From contig NZ_JACCBT010000001.1 in NCBI RefSeq assembly GCF_013409045.1, forward strand, positions 8,038,669 to 8,102,668: a stretch of DNA of 64,000 nucleotides. The letters run 5' to 3'. The stretch is from Actinomadura citrea. Lineage in GTDB: Bacteria > Actinomycetota > Actinomycetes > Streptosporangiales > Streptosporangiaceae. Below the pieces are notes generated by a model that was not told where the DNA came from, made no database searches, and was given only the letters and a program-made list of their open reading frames with translations. Every line of letters starts with the position of its first letter. Position 1 is the stretch's first letter. The position numbers were made by a program, and so were the translations under genes. Shown piece after piece: positions 7,568 to 15,988 of this stretch.

Positions 7568-8902
7568 TTGTCCCACCGGCTGACGGTCATCGGAACCGGT
7601 TACCTCGGCGCGACCCACGCGGCGTGCATGGCCGACCTGGGTTTCGAGGTACTGGGTCTCGACGTGGACGAGGAGAAGATCGCGCGGCTCTCGGCCGGCG
7701 ACCTGCCCGTGTACGAGCCGGGGCTCGAACCCGTGCTGCGCAGGGGGCTGGAGACCGGGCGGCTGCGCTTCACCACGTCCTACGAGGAGGTCGCGGAGTT
7801 CGGCGACGTCCACTTCCTGTGCGTGGGGACCCCGCAGAAGGCCGGGGAGTACGCGGCCGACCTGACCTACGTCGACGGCGCGATCGCGTCGCTGGCGCCG
7901 CTGCTGGAGCGGCCCAGCCTTGTCGTCGGCAAGTCGACCGTGCCGGTCGGGACGGCCGCGCGGCTCGGCGAGGCGCTCGCCAAGGCCTCCCCGGCGGGCG
8001 AGGACGCCGTGCTCGCGTGGAACCCCGAGTTCCTGCGCGAGGGCTTCGCCGTCCAGGACACCCTGCACCCCGACCGGATCGTGATCGGGCTGCCCCCCGA
8101 GCGGGGCGCCGCCGAGCACGCCGAGAAGGTGCTCCGCGAGGTCTACCGGACGATGATCGCCGAGGGGACGCCCTTCATCACCGCCGACTTCCCGACCGCC
8201 GAGCTGGTCAAGGTGTCGGCGAACGCGTTCCTCGCCACCAAGATCTCGTTCATCAACGCGATGGCGGAGGTGTGCGAGGCCGCGCACGCGGACGTGACGA
8301 AGCTCTCGGAGGCGCTGTCCTACGACGACCGGATCGGCGGCAAGTTCCTCGGCCCGGGGCTGGGGTTCGGCGGCGGCTGCCTGCCGAAGGACATCCGGGC
8401 CTTCATGGCCAGGGCGGGCGAGCTCGGCGCCGACCAGGCGCTGACCTTCCTGCGCGAGGTCGACGAGATCAACATCCGGCGCCGGATCCGGATGGTGGAC
8501 CTCGCCCGGCAGCTGCTCGGCGGCTCCTTCGCCGGGCGGACGGTCGGCGTCCTCGGCGCCGCGTTCAAGCCGAACTCCGACGACGTGCGCGACTCCCCCG
8601 CGCTGGACGTGGCCGCCTCCATCCGCGCCCAGGGCGCCAGGGTGACCGTCTACGACCCGCAGGCCATGCGCAATGCGCGCCGCGCCCAGCCGACTCTGGA
8701 GTACGGCGAGTCGGCGATGTCGGCCGTCCAGGACGCGCACGCCGTCCTGCTGCTGACGGAGTGGGCGGAGTTCCGGGACATGGACCCGGCCACGGTCGCC
8801 GAGGCCGTGGCGGAGCGCAACATCGTGGACGGGCGCAACGCGCTCGACCCCGAACTGTGGCGCGCGGCCGGGTGGAACTACCGGGCCCTCGGACGTCCCT
8901 GA
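7568..8902 (+). CDS. ugd: UDP-glucose 6-dehydrogenase
   Basis: This enzyme oxidises UDP-glucose to UDP-glucuronate with two NAD+, feeding capsule or cell-wall glycan synthesis. The 444-aa protein has the N-terminal Rossmann domain (VIGTGYLGATHA), the central domain with FGGGCLPKD, whose Cys (about residue 271) is the catalytic nucleophile, and the C-terminal UDP-binding Rossmann domain (VGVLGAAFKPNSDDVRDSP). The start is TTG, supported by GAGGAG six nt upstream and by the position of the dinucleotide-binding motif at residue 8. Nearby glycosyltransferase, LCP and GtrA genes suggest an envelope-polysaccharide use. Confidence 0.93.
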   Translation: MSHRLTVIGTGYLGATHAACMADLGFEVLGLDVDEEKIARLSAGDLPVYEPGLEPVLRRGLETGRLRFTTSYEEVAEFGDVHFLCVGTPQKAGEYAADLTYVDGAIASLAPLLERPSLVVGKSTVPVGTAARLGEALAKASPAGEDAVLAWNPEFLREGFAVQDTLHPDRIVIGLPPERGAAEHAEKVLREVYRTMIAEGTPFITADFPTAELVKVSANAFLATKISFINAMAEVCEAAHADVTKLSEALSYDDRIGGKFLGPGLGFGGGCLPKDIRAFMARAGELGADQALTFLREVDEINIRRRIRMVDLARQLLGGSFAGRTVGVLGAAFKPNSDDVRDSPALDVAASIRAQGARVTVYDPQAMRNARRAQPTLEYGESAMSAVQDAHAVLLLTEWAEFRDMDPATVAEAVAERNIVDGRNALDPELWRAAGWNYRALGRP

Positions 8903-8903
8903 C

Positions 8904-8936
8904 GCGGATCCAAAGCGGATCCAAAACGGAACTAAA
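8904..8936 (+). repeat. Three 11-bp tandem repeats upstream of CoA-binding gene
   Basis: GCGGATCCAAA occurs twice exactly and a third time as ACGGAACTAAA, head to tail, followed by GCGG. They fill the gap between ugd and the next start. The 11-bp period is about one helical turn, so the A-runs fall on one face of the DNA, as in iterons or direct-repeat operators. Confidence 0.7.
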
Positions 8937-8954
8937 GCGGCCGCGGGCGGTGTT

Positions 8955-9383
8955 GTGGCGGACATGACCACTGACTTCGCCGACCAGGCGGTGATCCGCC
9001 GCCTGCTGAACGAGTCGAGGACGTGGGCCTTCGTCGGCCTCGGGGACAACCCGGAGCGGGAGGTCCACAGCCAGGCGCGGCTGATGCAGCAGCGCGGGAA
9101 GCGGATCATCCCCGTGCACCCGGCGGCGCGGGAGGTGCTCGGCGAGAAGGGGTACGCCTCCCTCGCCGACGTCCCGGACGCCTCCGAGGTGGACGTGGTG
9201 GGCGTCTACCGCCGTGCCGAGCACGCCGGGCAGGCGGTGGACGAGGCGATCGCGGCGGGCGCCAAGGCGGTGTGGCTGCCGCTCCAGGTGATCGACGAGG
9301 CGGCGGCCCGGCGCGCCAGGGACGCCGGGCTCGACGTCGTCATGGACCGCTGCCCCGCCGTCGAGTGGGCGCTGCGGCGCTGA
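8955..9383 (+). CDS. CoA-binding Rossmann protein (YccU-like)
   Basis: A single-domain CoA-binding protein of 142 aa (139 if ATG 8964 is used). TWAFVGLGDNPEREVHSQ is the glycine-rich nucleotide loop, KRIIPVHPAAREVLG is the second strand, and VYRRAEHAGQAVDEA and KAVWLPLQVID complete the fold. Relatives bind CoA or acyl-CoA; the physiological role is unknown. The start is unclear because neither GTG 8955 nor ATG 8964 has a ribosome binding site. Three 11-bp tandem repeats lie immediately upstream and may control it. Confidence 0.85.
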   Translation: MADMTTDFADQAVIRRLLNESRTWAFVGLGDNPEREVHSQARLMQQRGKRIIPVHPAAREVLGEKGYASLADVPDASEVDVVGVYRRAEHAGQAVDEAIAAGAKAVWLPLQVIDEAAARRARDAGLDVVMDRCPAVEWALRR

Positions 9384-9408
9384 GCGATCCCGCGGCGGCG
9401 AGCGTGCT

Positions 9409-9903
9409 TCAGAGCCGCTCTCGCAGCCGCGCGCCCTTCGCCTTGGCCTGACCGTAGAGGTCCTGCTGGAACACCGTCATCTTGGCCCGCAGGTCGGTGT
9501 CGGAGGCGGCCAGGATCCGGACGGCCAGCAGCCCCGCGTTGCGGGCCGCGCCGACCGCCACCGTCGCGACGGGGACGCCCGCGGGCATCTGCACGATCGA
9601 CAGCAGCGAGTCCATCCCGTCCAGGTACTTCAGCGGGACGGGCACGCCGATCACCGGCAGCGGCGTCACCGAGGCCAGCATGCCCGGCAGGTGCGCGGCG
9701 CCGCCCGCCCCCGCGATGATCACGCGGAGGCCGCGGGCCGCCGCGTCCTCCCCGTAGGCGATCATGTCGTGCGGCATGCGGTGCGCGGACACCACGTCGG
9801 CCTCGTAGGGGACGCCGAACTCCTCCAGCGCCCTGGCGGCGGCCTCCATCACGGGCCAGTCCGAGTCGCTCCCCATCACCACGCCGACGACCGGGTCGCT
9901 CAC
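9409..9903 (-). CDS. purE: N5-carboxyaminoimidazole ribonucleotide mutase
   Basis: PurE converts N5-CAIR, made by PurK, to 4-carboxy-AIR in purine synthesis. The 164-aa class I protein shows GVVMGSDSDWPVM, VVSAHRMPHDM with the catalytic His, and GAGGAAHLPGMLAS. GTG 9903 follows GGGGAGG by about 7 nt. It is the second gene of the purK-purE pair, 22 nt after the purK stop. Confidence 0.96.
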   Translation of the reverse strand: MSDPVVGVVMGSDSDWPVMEAAARALEEFGVPYEADVVSAHRMPHDMIAYGEDAAARGLRVIIAGAGGAAHLPGMLASVTPLPVIGVPVPLKYLDGMDSLLSIVQMPAGVPVATVAVGAARNAGLLAVRILAASDTDLRAKMTVFQQDLYGQAKAKGARLRERL

Positions 9904-9925
9904 GCGCGCCTCCCCTCGAACTCGC

Positions 9926-11098
9926 TCACTGATGATCTTTCATGGCGGGGCCCCAGCGCAGGTAGTCGGCGGCGTGCCGGGCGCGCTCGCGGACCTCGGC
10001 GAGGTCGGCGCCGAGCGCGGTCACATGGCCGATCTTGCGTCCCGGACGGGACTCCTTGCCGTACATGTGCACCTTGACGCCCGGGTCGTGGGCCATCACG
10101 TGGATGTAGCGGGGGTAGACGTCCGGGTCGTCGCCGCCGAGGACGTTGGCCATCACCGTGTACGGGGCGGTGGGCTCGGTGGAGCCGAGCGGCAGGTCGA
10201 GGACGGCCCGCAGGTGCTGCTCGAACTGCGACGTCCGGGCGCCCTCGATCGTCCAGTGCCCGGAGTTGTGCGGGCGCATGGCGAGCTCGTTCACCAGCAG
10301 GCCGCCGTCCGTCTCGAAGAGCTCGACGGCGAGGAGGCCGACGACGCCCAGCTCGTCCGCGACGCGCAGGGCGAGGCTCTGCGCGCCGGCGGCGAGGTCC
10401 CTCGACAGGCCGGGGGCGGGCGAGATCACCTCGGTGCAGATCCCGCCCTCCTGGACGGTCTCCACGATCGGGTAGGCGGCGCCCTGCCCGTAGGGGGAGC
10501 GCGCGACGAGCGCGGCCAGCTCGCGGCCGAAGGCGACGTGCTGCTCCACCATCAGGTCGACGCCCTCGGCCTGCAGCCGCTCGGCGACCTCGGCCTCCGC
10601 AAGGTCGCCGACGACCCAGACGCCCTTGCCGTCATAGCCGCCGCGGGTGGACTTCAGGACCAGCGGCCAGCCGTGCTCGCGGCCGAACACCTCCAGGAAC
10701 GCCCGCGGCTCGGGCGACGGGACGGGCGCGTAGGCGGGACAGGGAACGCCCAGCTCGGACAGGCGCTCGCGCATGACGAGCTTGTCCTGGGCGTGCGCGA
10801 GGGCGGCCGACCCGGGCCGGCACGGGACGCCCGTGGCCTCCAGCTTCTGGATGTGCGGCCCCGGGACGTGCTCGTGGTCGAACGTCACCACGTCGCAGCC
10901 CTGGGCGAAGGCCAGCAGGTCGTCGAGCGCGCGGTCGTTGCCGACCCGCACGTCCGAGACGACCCGGGCCGCCGACTCCTCCGGCGCCCCGGCGAGCACG
11001 CGCAGCGGCACGCCGAGCGCGATCGCGGCCTGCTGGGTCATCCTTGCGAGCTGCCCTCCGCCCGCCATCCCGACCACGGGCATCTCACGAACCTTCAC
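9926..11098 (-). CDS. purK: N5-carboxyaminoimidazole ribonucleotide synthase
   Basis: PurK uses ATP and bicarbonate to carboxylate AIR. The 390-aa ATP-grasp protein has VVGMAGGGQLARM at the N-terminus, LVLKSTRGGYDGKG as the ATP-grasp loop, and NELAMRPHNSGHWTIEG as the phosphate/metal-binding region. GTG 11098 lies 6 nt after TAGCCT with no ribosome binding site, so it is probably translated from a leaderless mRNA. It is the promoter-proximal gene of purK-purE. Confidence 0.96.
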   Translation of the reverse strand: MKVREMPVVGMAGGGQLARMTQQAAIALGVPLRVLAGAPEESAARVVSDVRVGNDRALDDLLAFAQGCDVVTFDHEHVPGPHIQKLEATGVPCRPGSAALAHAQDKLVMRERLSELGVPCPAYAPVPSPEPRAFLEVFGREHGWPLVLKSTRGGYDGKGVWVVGDLAEAEVAERLQAEGVDLMVEQHVAFGRELAALVARSPYGQGAAYPIVETVQEGGICTEVISPAPGLSRDLAAGAQSLALRVADELGVVGLLAVELFETDGGLLVNELAMRPHNSGHWTIEGARTSQFEQHLRAVLDLPLGSTEPTAPYTVMANVLGGDDPDVYPRYIHVMAHDPGVKVHMYGKESRPGRKIGHVTALGADLAEVRERARHAADYLRWGPAMKDHQ

Positions 11099-11104
11099 GT
11101 CGAA

Positions 11105-11110
11105 AGGCTA
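11105..11110 (-). promoter_or_regulatory. -10 box TAGCCT, probable leaderless start of purK
   Basis: TAGCCT on the minus strand is followed by 6 nt and the GTG start of purK. Confidence 0.55.
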
Positions 11111-11338
11111 TCGGGCGGACGGGCGAACGAATCACGCGGCGTCCGCGTCGAAGGTGCGTGAGGATCATCAACGGTGTGTGGGCGGCTCCGCAGTGGGCAC
11201 GGAACGGGGCGTGAGCGTGAAACGTTCATGTTCCGACGTCCCGGGGGCCACGGGCGTCTATCCTCGTGGTGCCTCCCCCGCAGTCGCCGGCCGCCGGCCG
11301 CGCCCCACAGTGCAAGCCCGGAAGGACGGTTTCGCTTC

Positions 11339-11926
11339 GTGAGCCTGGTCGCCAAGATCCACCGGCGTTTCGCGCACCTCGTGCGGGAACTGGCCCAGTT
11401 CGGCAGCGTGGGCGCCATCGCGTTCGTCATCACGTTCGCGATCGGCAACGGCCTGCACACCGGCCTGGGGGTGGGCCCGCTCACGTCCAACGGCGTCGCC
11501 ACGGTGATCGCGACGACGTTCTCCTACCTGGCCAACCGCTACTGGACGTTCCGGCACCGCGACCGCACCGGCCTCGGCCGCGAGTACGTGCTGTTCTTCG
11601 CGCTGAACGGCGTCGGCCTGGTGATCACCGAGCTGTTCATCGGCTTCTCGCACTACGTCCTCGGGCTGGACGGCGCCGTGTTCTTCAACATCGCGCTGGT
11701 CGTCGGCACCGGGGTGGCGACGCTGTTCCGCTTCTGGTCCTACAAGAAGTGGGTGTTCCTGCCGGCGAGCGCCCCTCACGTCGACCCGGCGTCCGGGCTG
11801 CCCGAGGCCCCCGCGGACGAGCCCGCCCCCGAGGGCCCCGGCGCGACCCGCGCCACCGCCCCGGGCTCCGCGCCCCGGCTCCCGCACCCCCTCGACCGCA
11901 CCGCCGAGGACTACGCCGAGATCTGA
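11339..11926 (+). CDS. GtrA family flippase-like membrane protein
   Basis: GtrA-like proteins are four-helix membrane proteins linked to moving polyprenyl-linked sugars across the membrane. The 195-aa product has helices at about 22-40, 48-68, 82-104 and 114-132. It carries the family features FGSVGAIAF at the first helix, NRYWTFRHR after the second and FRFWSYKKWVF after the fourth. A disordered Pro/Ala-rich tail of about 55 residues follows. GTG 11339 is chosen because GAAGGA lies upstream and the helix begins where the family expects; the open frame further upstream is not coding-like. TATCCT at 11259-11264 may be the -10 box. Confidence 0.88.
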   Translation: MSLVAKIHRRFAHLVRELAQFGSVGAIAFVITFAIGNGLHTGLGVGPLTSNGVATVIATTFSYLANRYWTFRHRDRTGLGREYVLFFALNGVGLVITELFIGFSHYVLGLDGAVFFNIALVVGTGVATLFRFWSYKKWVFLPASAPHVDPASGLPEAPADEPAPEGPGATRATAPGSAPRLPHPLDRTAEDYAEI

Positions 11927-11944
11927 CCGGAGCCCGGCCGGCTC

Positions 11945-13216
11945 TCAGGCGGGGCCCATGACCACGCGTTCGGCGGCCAGCCGGACCTCGGCGGCCTGGC
12001 GCAGGAAGACCCCGAACACCGCGGGACGCGACTGGATCAGCTCCAGGCGCCCGCCGTCCACCACCGCCAGGGAGCGGGCCAGGTAGAGGCCGAGGCCGGT
12101 GCCGAGGCCCCCGGAGACGCTGCGCTCGAAGATGCGGGGCTCCAGCTCCGACGGGATCCCCTCGCCCTCGTCGCCGACCTCGACCACCACCGAGCTCGCG
12201 CCCGGCTTGGTGTGGATGGTCACGATGCCGGCGCCGTGCGTCAGGGAGTTCTCCAGGAGCGTGGCGACGATCTGGGAGAGGCCCTCGGGGTGGGTCATGC
12301 CGACGAGGCCCTGCTCGCCGATGATCCGCACGTCCCGGCCGGCCTTGCGGAAGCTCGGCCGCCACTCCTCGACCTGCTGGGCGATGATCTCGTCGATCGG
12401 GGACGGGACGGCGCCGCCGGTCCGGTCGTGCCGGGCGCGGGCGAGCAGCTGCTCGACGACCGCGACGAGCCGCTCGGCCTGCGCGAGCGCCGCCGCGCCC
12501 TCCTCCCGTACGACGTCGGGGTAGTCGGCCGCCTCGATCATCTCCTCCAGCCGCATGGACAGCGCGGTCAGCGGGGTGCGGAGCTGGTGGCTGGCGTCGG
12601 CCGCGAACTCGCGGCTGGCGACCAGCAGGTCGGTGATGCGGACGGCGCTGCGGTCCAGCACCTCGGCGACCCGGTCGACCTCGGGGATGCCGTAGCGGCG
12701 CGGGCGCGGCCGGGCGTTGCCGCTGCCGAGCCGGTCAGCGGTCTCGGCGAGGTCGACCAGCGGCAGCGTCAGCCTGCGGGCCTGCACCATCGCCAGGCAG
12801 ACCGTGACGGCCACGCCGAGCAGGGCCAGGCTGCCGACGAGCAGGAGCAGCCGCAACGCGGCGTCGCGGACCTGGGCCTCCGGGCGCGACACCCGCACCC
12901 GGACCCGGCCGTGCACGGCCGTCGACGACAGGACGCGCCCGCGCCGCTGCGGCCCGGCGGTGAGCGTCCGGCCGTCCGGCAACGTGATCGAGACGTGCCG
13001 GCCCGGGTACTCCCGGGCGAGGACCGCCGGGGTCACCGGCTGGCGCGCCTCCAGGCTGTAGCCGACGCCGCCGGCGATGGAGGACGCCTCCCGGTCGAGC
13101 GACCGGCCGGCCTCCTCGTAGACGAGCTTGTGCGCGGCGTAGGCGAGGGGTATGCCGAGCAGGAGCAGCGCGACCACCGCCACCGCGAGCGTCGACAGGA
13201 GCAGTCGGCGCCTCAT
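11945..13216 (-). CDS. Two-component sensor histidine kinase
   Basis: The 423-aa membrane kinase has two helices (about 4-28 and 120-142) flanking a small extracytoplasmic sensor domain of about 90 residues, then HAMP and HisKA (FAADASHQLRTPLTALS, phospho-acceptor His about 210). The catalytic ATPase domain carries the N box (ENSLTHG), G1 box (GDEGEGIP) and G2 box (GLGTGLGLYLAR). The HATPase domain is short, with a compact N box. It lies 99 nt downstream of the response regulator on the same strand, with a strong hairpin between, so its level may be set by partial termination. The stimulus is unknown. Confidence 0.93.
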   Translation of the reverse strand: MRRRLLLSTLAVAVVALLLLGIPLAYAAHKLVYEEAGRSLDREASSIAGGVGYSLEARQPVTPAVLAREYPGRHVSITLPDGRTLTAGPQRRGRVLSSTAVHGRVRVRVSRPEAQVRDAALRLLLLVGSLALLGVAVTVCLAMVQARRLTLPLVDLAETADRLGSGNARPRPRRYGIPEVDRVAEVLDRSAVRITDLLVASREFAADASHQLRTPLTALSMRLEEMIEAADYPDVVREEGAAALAQAERLVAVVEQLLARARHDRTGGAVPSPIDEIIAQQVEEWRPSFRKAGRDVRIIGEQGLVGMTHPEGLSQIVATLLENSLTHGAGIVTIHTKPGASSVVVEVGDEGEGIPSELEPRIFERSVSGGLGTGLGLYLARSLAVVDGGRLELIQSRPAVFGVFLRQAAEVRLAAERVVMGPA

Positions 13217-13261
13217 CAGGGCTCCTTCGAGGGTGGGGCCGCGGACCGTGCGGCACGCGCC

Positions 13262-13288
13262 CCGGGGGCCTCTCGGGAAGGCCCCCGG
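13262..13288 (-). terminator. Intra-operon hairpin between response regulator and kinase
   Basis: CCGGGGGCCT and AGGCCCCCGG form a perfect 10-bp stem with a 7-nt loop, in the 99-nt gap downstream of the regulator stop and upstream of the kinase start. It could end most transcripts, leaving less kinase than regulator, or stabilise a processed upstream mRNA. Confidence 0.6.
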
Positions 13289-13315
13289 CGTCCCGCCGGG
13301 CCGCGGCGGCCGGTG

Positions 13316-13987
13316 CTAGTCGCCGCGCTCGAACCGGAAGCCGACGCCCCGCACCGTGGTGATGTAGCGGGGACTGCCGGCATCGTCGCCGAGCTTGCGG
13401 CGCAGCCAGGAAATATGCATGTCGAGGGTCTTGGTGGAACCCCACCAGTTGGTGTCCCACACCTCGCGCATGATCTGTTCGCGGGTCACGACCTTGCCCG
13501 CGTCCCGCACGAGGACGCGCAGCAGGTCGAACTCCTTGGTGGTGAGCTGCAGCTCCTGGTCGCCCATCCAGGCGCGGCGCGACTCGGCGTCGATCCGCAC
13601 CCCCTGGACGATCGGAGTCTCGGTGCTGCCCCGGCGCAGTAGAGCCCGCACCCGCGCGAGCAGCTCGGCCAGCCGGAACGGCTTGGTCACGTAGTCGTCG
13701 GCGCCCGCGTCCAGTCCGACGACGGTGTCGACCTCGTCGGCACGGGCGGTCAGGATCAGGATGGGCACGCCGTGCCCCTCGGCCCGCACCCGGCGGGCCA
13801 CCTCAAGGCCGTCCAGTTCGGGAAGGCCGAGATCGAGGACGATCAGGTCCACGCCGCCCCCGAGCGCCCGCTCCAGCGCCTGCGGGCCGTCGGGACTGAC
13901 TTCGACGGTGTACCCCTCGCGACGCAGCGCGCGGGCGAGAGGCTCGGAGATGGACGTGTCGTCCTCGGCGAGCAGTACTGAGGTCAT
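13316..13987 (-). CDS. OmpR-family response regulator
   Basis: The 223-aa product has an N-terminal receiver domain: acidic pair in AEDD (9-10), phospho-acceptor Asp52 in VLDLGLPE, Thr in ILTA, Lys102 in TKPF. A C-terminal winged helix follows (about 125-220; EFDLLRVLVRDAGKVVTREQ, then SKTLDMHISWLRRKLG-type recognition region reading TKTLDMHISWLRRKLG, and YITTVRGVGFRFE). ATG 13987 lies 6 nt after TACGAT, so a leaderless transcript is likely; this start also places the receiver at residue 3. It is the first gene of the pair with the kinase downstream. Confidence 0.94.
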   Translation of the reverse strand: MTSVLLAEDDTSISEPLARALRREGYTVEVSPDGPQALERALGGGVDLIVLDLGLPELDGLEVARRVRAEGHGVPILILTARADEVDTVVGLDAGADDYVTKPFRLAELLARVRALLRRGSTETPIVQGVRIDAESRRAWMGDQELQLTTKEFDLLRVLVRDAGKVVTREQIMREVWDTNWWGSTKTLDMHISWLRRKLGDDAGSPRYITTVRGVGFRFERGD

Positions 13988-13993
13988 GAACCG

Positions 13994-13999
13994 ATCGTA
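13994..13999 (-). promoter_or_regulatory. -10 box TACGAT, probable leaderless start of response regulator
   Basis: TACGAT on the minus strand is followed by 6 nt and the ATG of the regulator. Confidence 0.5.
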
Positions 14000-14110
14000 T
14001 GACCAATCTTGACCTTTGCACGGCTGCCGCCGCGCTCTTGACCTGCGGTTTGCCACTCGTAGTACATCCACGAACACCGCTTTTCGGGTGCGATCGGGAG
14101 GTAGGCCGTA

Positions 14111-15988
14111 TCATGCCCGCAGTGCTGGGACCCCGGCCAGGTCGAGTACCGCGACCGAGGCGCCCGGCAGCACCACCGACGCCGTTCCGGAATCGCCGAG
14201 ACCGACCGGGTCGAGGTGAATAGCCGGATCCGACGCGAGCAGCAGCCCCGGGGCGGCCCCGCCGGGACCGGGCAACGGAACCAGGACGGGCCGGTCGCCG
14301 AGGTTCGCCGCCACGCACACCGAGCCGCGCCGCACGGTCAGCCGGCGCGCCGCGACATCGGCCGCCTCACCGGCCGTCCCGTTGCCCGTCCCGTTGCCCG
14401 TCCCGTTGTCCGCCCCCTCGTGCGTCTCGACCGTCGTCGCGGTCAGCCGGGGGTCGTTCAGCTCGGGGCGGGAGCGGCGCAGCGCGATCAGGTCGCGGTG
14501 CCATCCGAGCAGGTCGGCGTGCGGCGGCCGGTCCGGTTCGGCCCAGTCGAGGACGGACCGGCGGAACGTGTCCACAGCCTGTGGATCGGGGACCTCGCCG
14601 CTCCAGCCGTGCCGGGAGAACTCGCGCCGCCGTCCCTCGCTGACCGCGCGTGCCAGTTCCGGGTCCTGGTGGTCGGTGAAGTAGCACCACGGGGTCGTCG
14701 CTCCCCATTCCTCGCCCATGAAGAGCATGGGCGTGAAAGGCCCGAGCAGGAGCAGCGCCGCACCGACTTTGAGCAGGCCGGGGGACGGCAGAAGGGCGCC
14801 GATGCGGTCGCCCGCCGCGCGGTTGCCCACCTGGTCGTGGTTCTGCAGGAAACCGAGGAATCTGTGCGCGGGCGTCTCCCGGACATTCACCGGACGGCCG
14901 TGGCGCCGCCCCCGGTAGGTCGACATCGTCCCGTCGTGGACGAACGCCCCGGTGAAAGCCTTCTTCAGCGTTTCCAGGGAGCCGAAGTCGCAGTAGTAGC
15001 CCTGCCTCTCACCTGTGAGCGCCGCGTGCAGGGCGTGGTGGAAGTCGTCGCTCCACTGGGCGTCCAAGCCGTATCCGCCCGCTTCCCTGGACGTCACCAG
15101 GCGCGGGTCGTTCAGGTCCGATTCGGCGATGAGGAACAGTTCCCGGCCAAGATGAGCCGAAAGCGCAGCCACGGCGCGTCCCATCTCTTCCAGGAGGTGG
15201 ACCGCGCCGTGGTCGGTGATGGCGTGGACGGCGTCGAGGCGCAGTCCGTCGAAGTGGTAGTCGCGCAACCACATCAGCGCGTTCTGGACGACGAACGCGC
15301 GGACCTCGTCCGACCCTTCCTGGTCGAAGTTCACGGCGTCGCCCCAGGGGGTGGCATGGGCGCTGGTGAAGTACGGGCCGAAGCTTCCCAGGCGGTTCCC
15401 GTCCGGCCCCAGGTGGTTGTAGACGACGTCCAGGACGACGGCCAGGCCGCGCGCGTGGGCGGCGTCCACGAAACGCTTCAGACCGTCCGGGCCGCCGTAG
15501 GGCTCGTGCGGCGCCCAAAGGTGAACTCCGTCGTAACCCCAGCCGTGATTGCCGGGGAAAGACGCGACCGGCAGCAGTTCCACGGCGTCTATGCCGAGCG
15601 CCACCAGATGGTCGAGCCGCTCGATCGCCGCGTCGAACGTCCCCTCGGGCGTGAACGTGCCCACGTGCATCTCGTACAGGACACTGCCGGCGAGCGGGCG
15701 GCCGTGCCAGTGCTGGTCGGTCCAGGCGAACCGTCCGTGGTCGTAGACGCGGCTCCGCCCGTGGACGCCTTTGGGCTGCCAGGGCGAACGGGGGTCGGGC
15801 AGCACCTCGTCCGCCTCGTCCAAGACGAACCCGTAGTCCGTCCCATGAGAGACGTCCTCGACTTCGGCCTCCCACCATCCGGAGGACACCGAGCCGGAAG
15901 ACCGCGCCTCCATGGCGTGACGGGCGCCGCCGGCCTCGACGTCCACGCGGCCGGCGGCCGGGGCCCACACCTCGAAACGGGTGCTCAC
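14111..15988 (-). CDS. treZ: Malto-oligosyltrehalose trehalohydrolase
   Basis: TreZ releases trehalose from the maltooligosyl-trehalose made by TreY. The 625-aa GH13 protein has an N-terminal E-set domain (FEVWAPAAGRVDV), then the barrel: YEMHVGTFTPEGTF, DVVYNHLGPDGN (region I), GLRLDAVHAI with the nucleophile Asp (region II), LIAESDLNDP with the acid Glu (region III), and LQNHDQVGN (region IV). A run of NGTGNGTGNGT (about residues 526-537) sits in the C-terminal domain loop and is encoded by a short DNA repeat. GTG 15988 overlaps the treY stop as GTGA, indicating translational coupling. Confidence 0.95.
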   Translation of the reverse strand: MSTRFEVWAPAAGRVDVEAGGARHAMEARSSGSVSSGWWEAEVEDVSHGTDYGFVLDEADEVLPDPRSPWQPKGVHGRSRVYDHGRFAWTDQHWHGRPLAGSVLYEMHVGTFTPEGTFDAAIERLDHLVALGIDAVELLPVASFPGNHGWGYDGVHLWAPHEPYGGPDGLKRFVDAAHARGLAVVLDVVYNHLGPDGNRLGSFGPYFTSAHATPWGDAVNFDQEGSDEVRAFVVQNALMWLRDYHFDGLRLDAVHAITDHGAVHLLEEMGRAVAALSAHLGRELFLIAESDLNDPRLVTSREAGGYGLDAQWSDDFHHALHAALTGERQGYYCDFGSLETLKKAFTGAFVHDGTMSTYRGRRHGRPVNVRETPAHRFLGFLQNHDQVGNRAAGDRIGALLPSPGLLKVGAALLLLGPFTPMLFMGEEWGATTPWCYFTDHQDPELARAVSEGRRREFSRHGWSGEVPDPQAVDTFRRSVLDWAEPDRPPHADLLGWHRDLIALRRSRPELNDPRLTATTVETHEGADNGTGNGTGNGTAGEAADVAARRLTVRRGSVCVAANLGDRPVLVPLPGPGGAAPGLLLASDPAIHLDPVGLGDSGTASVVLPGASVAVLDLAGVPALRA

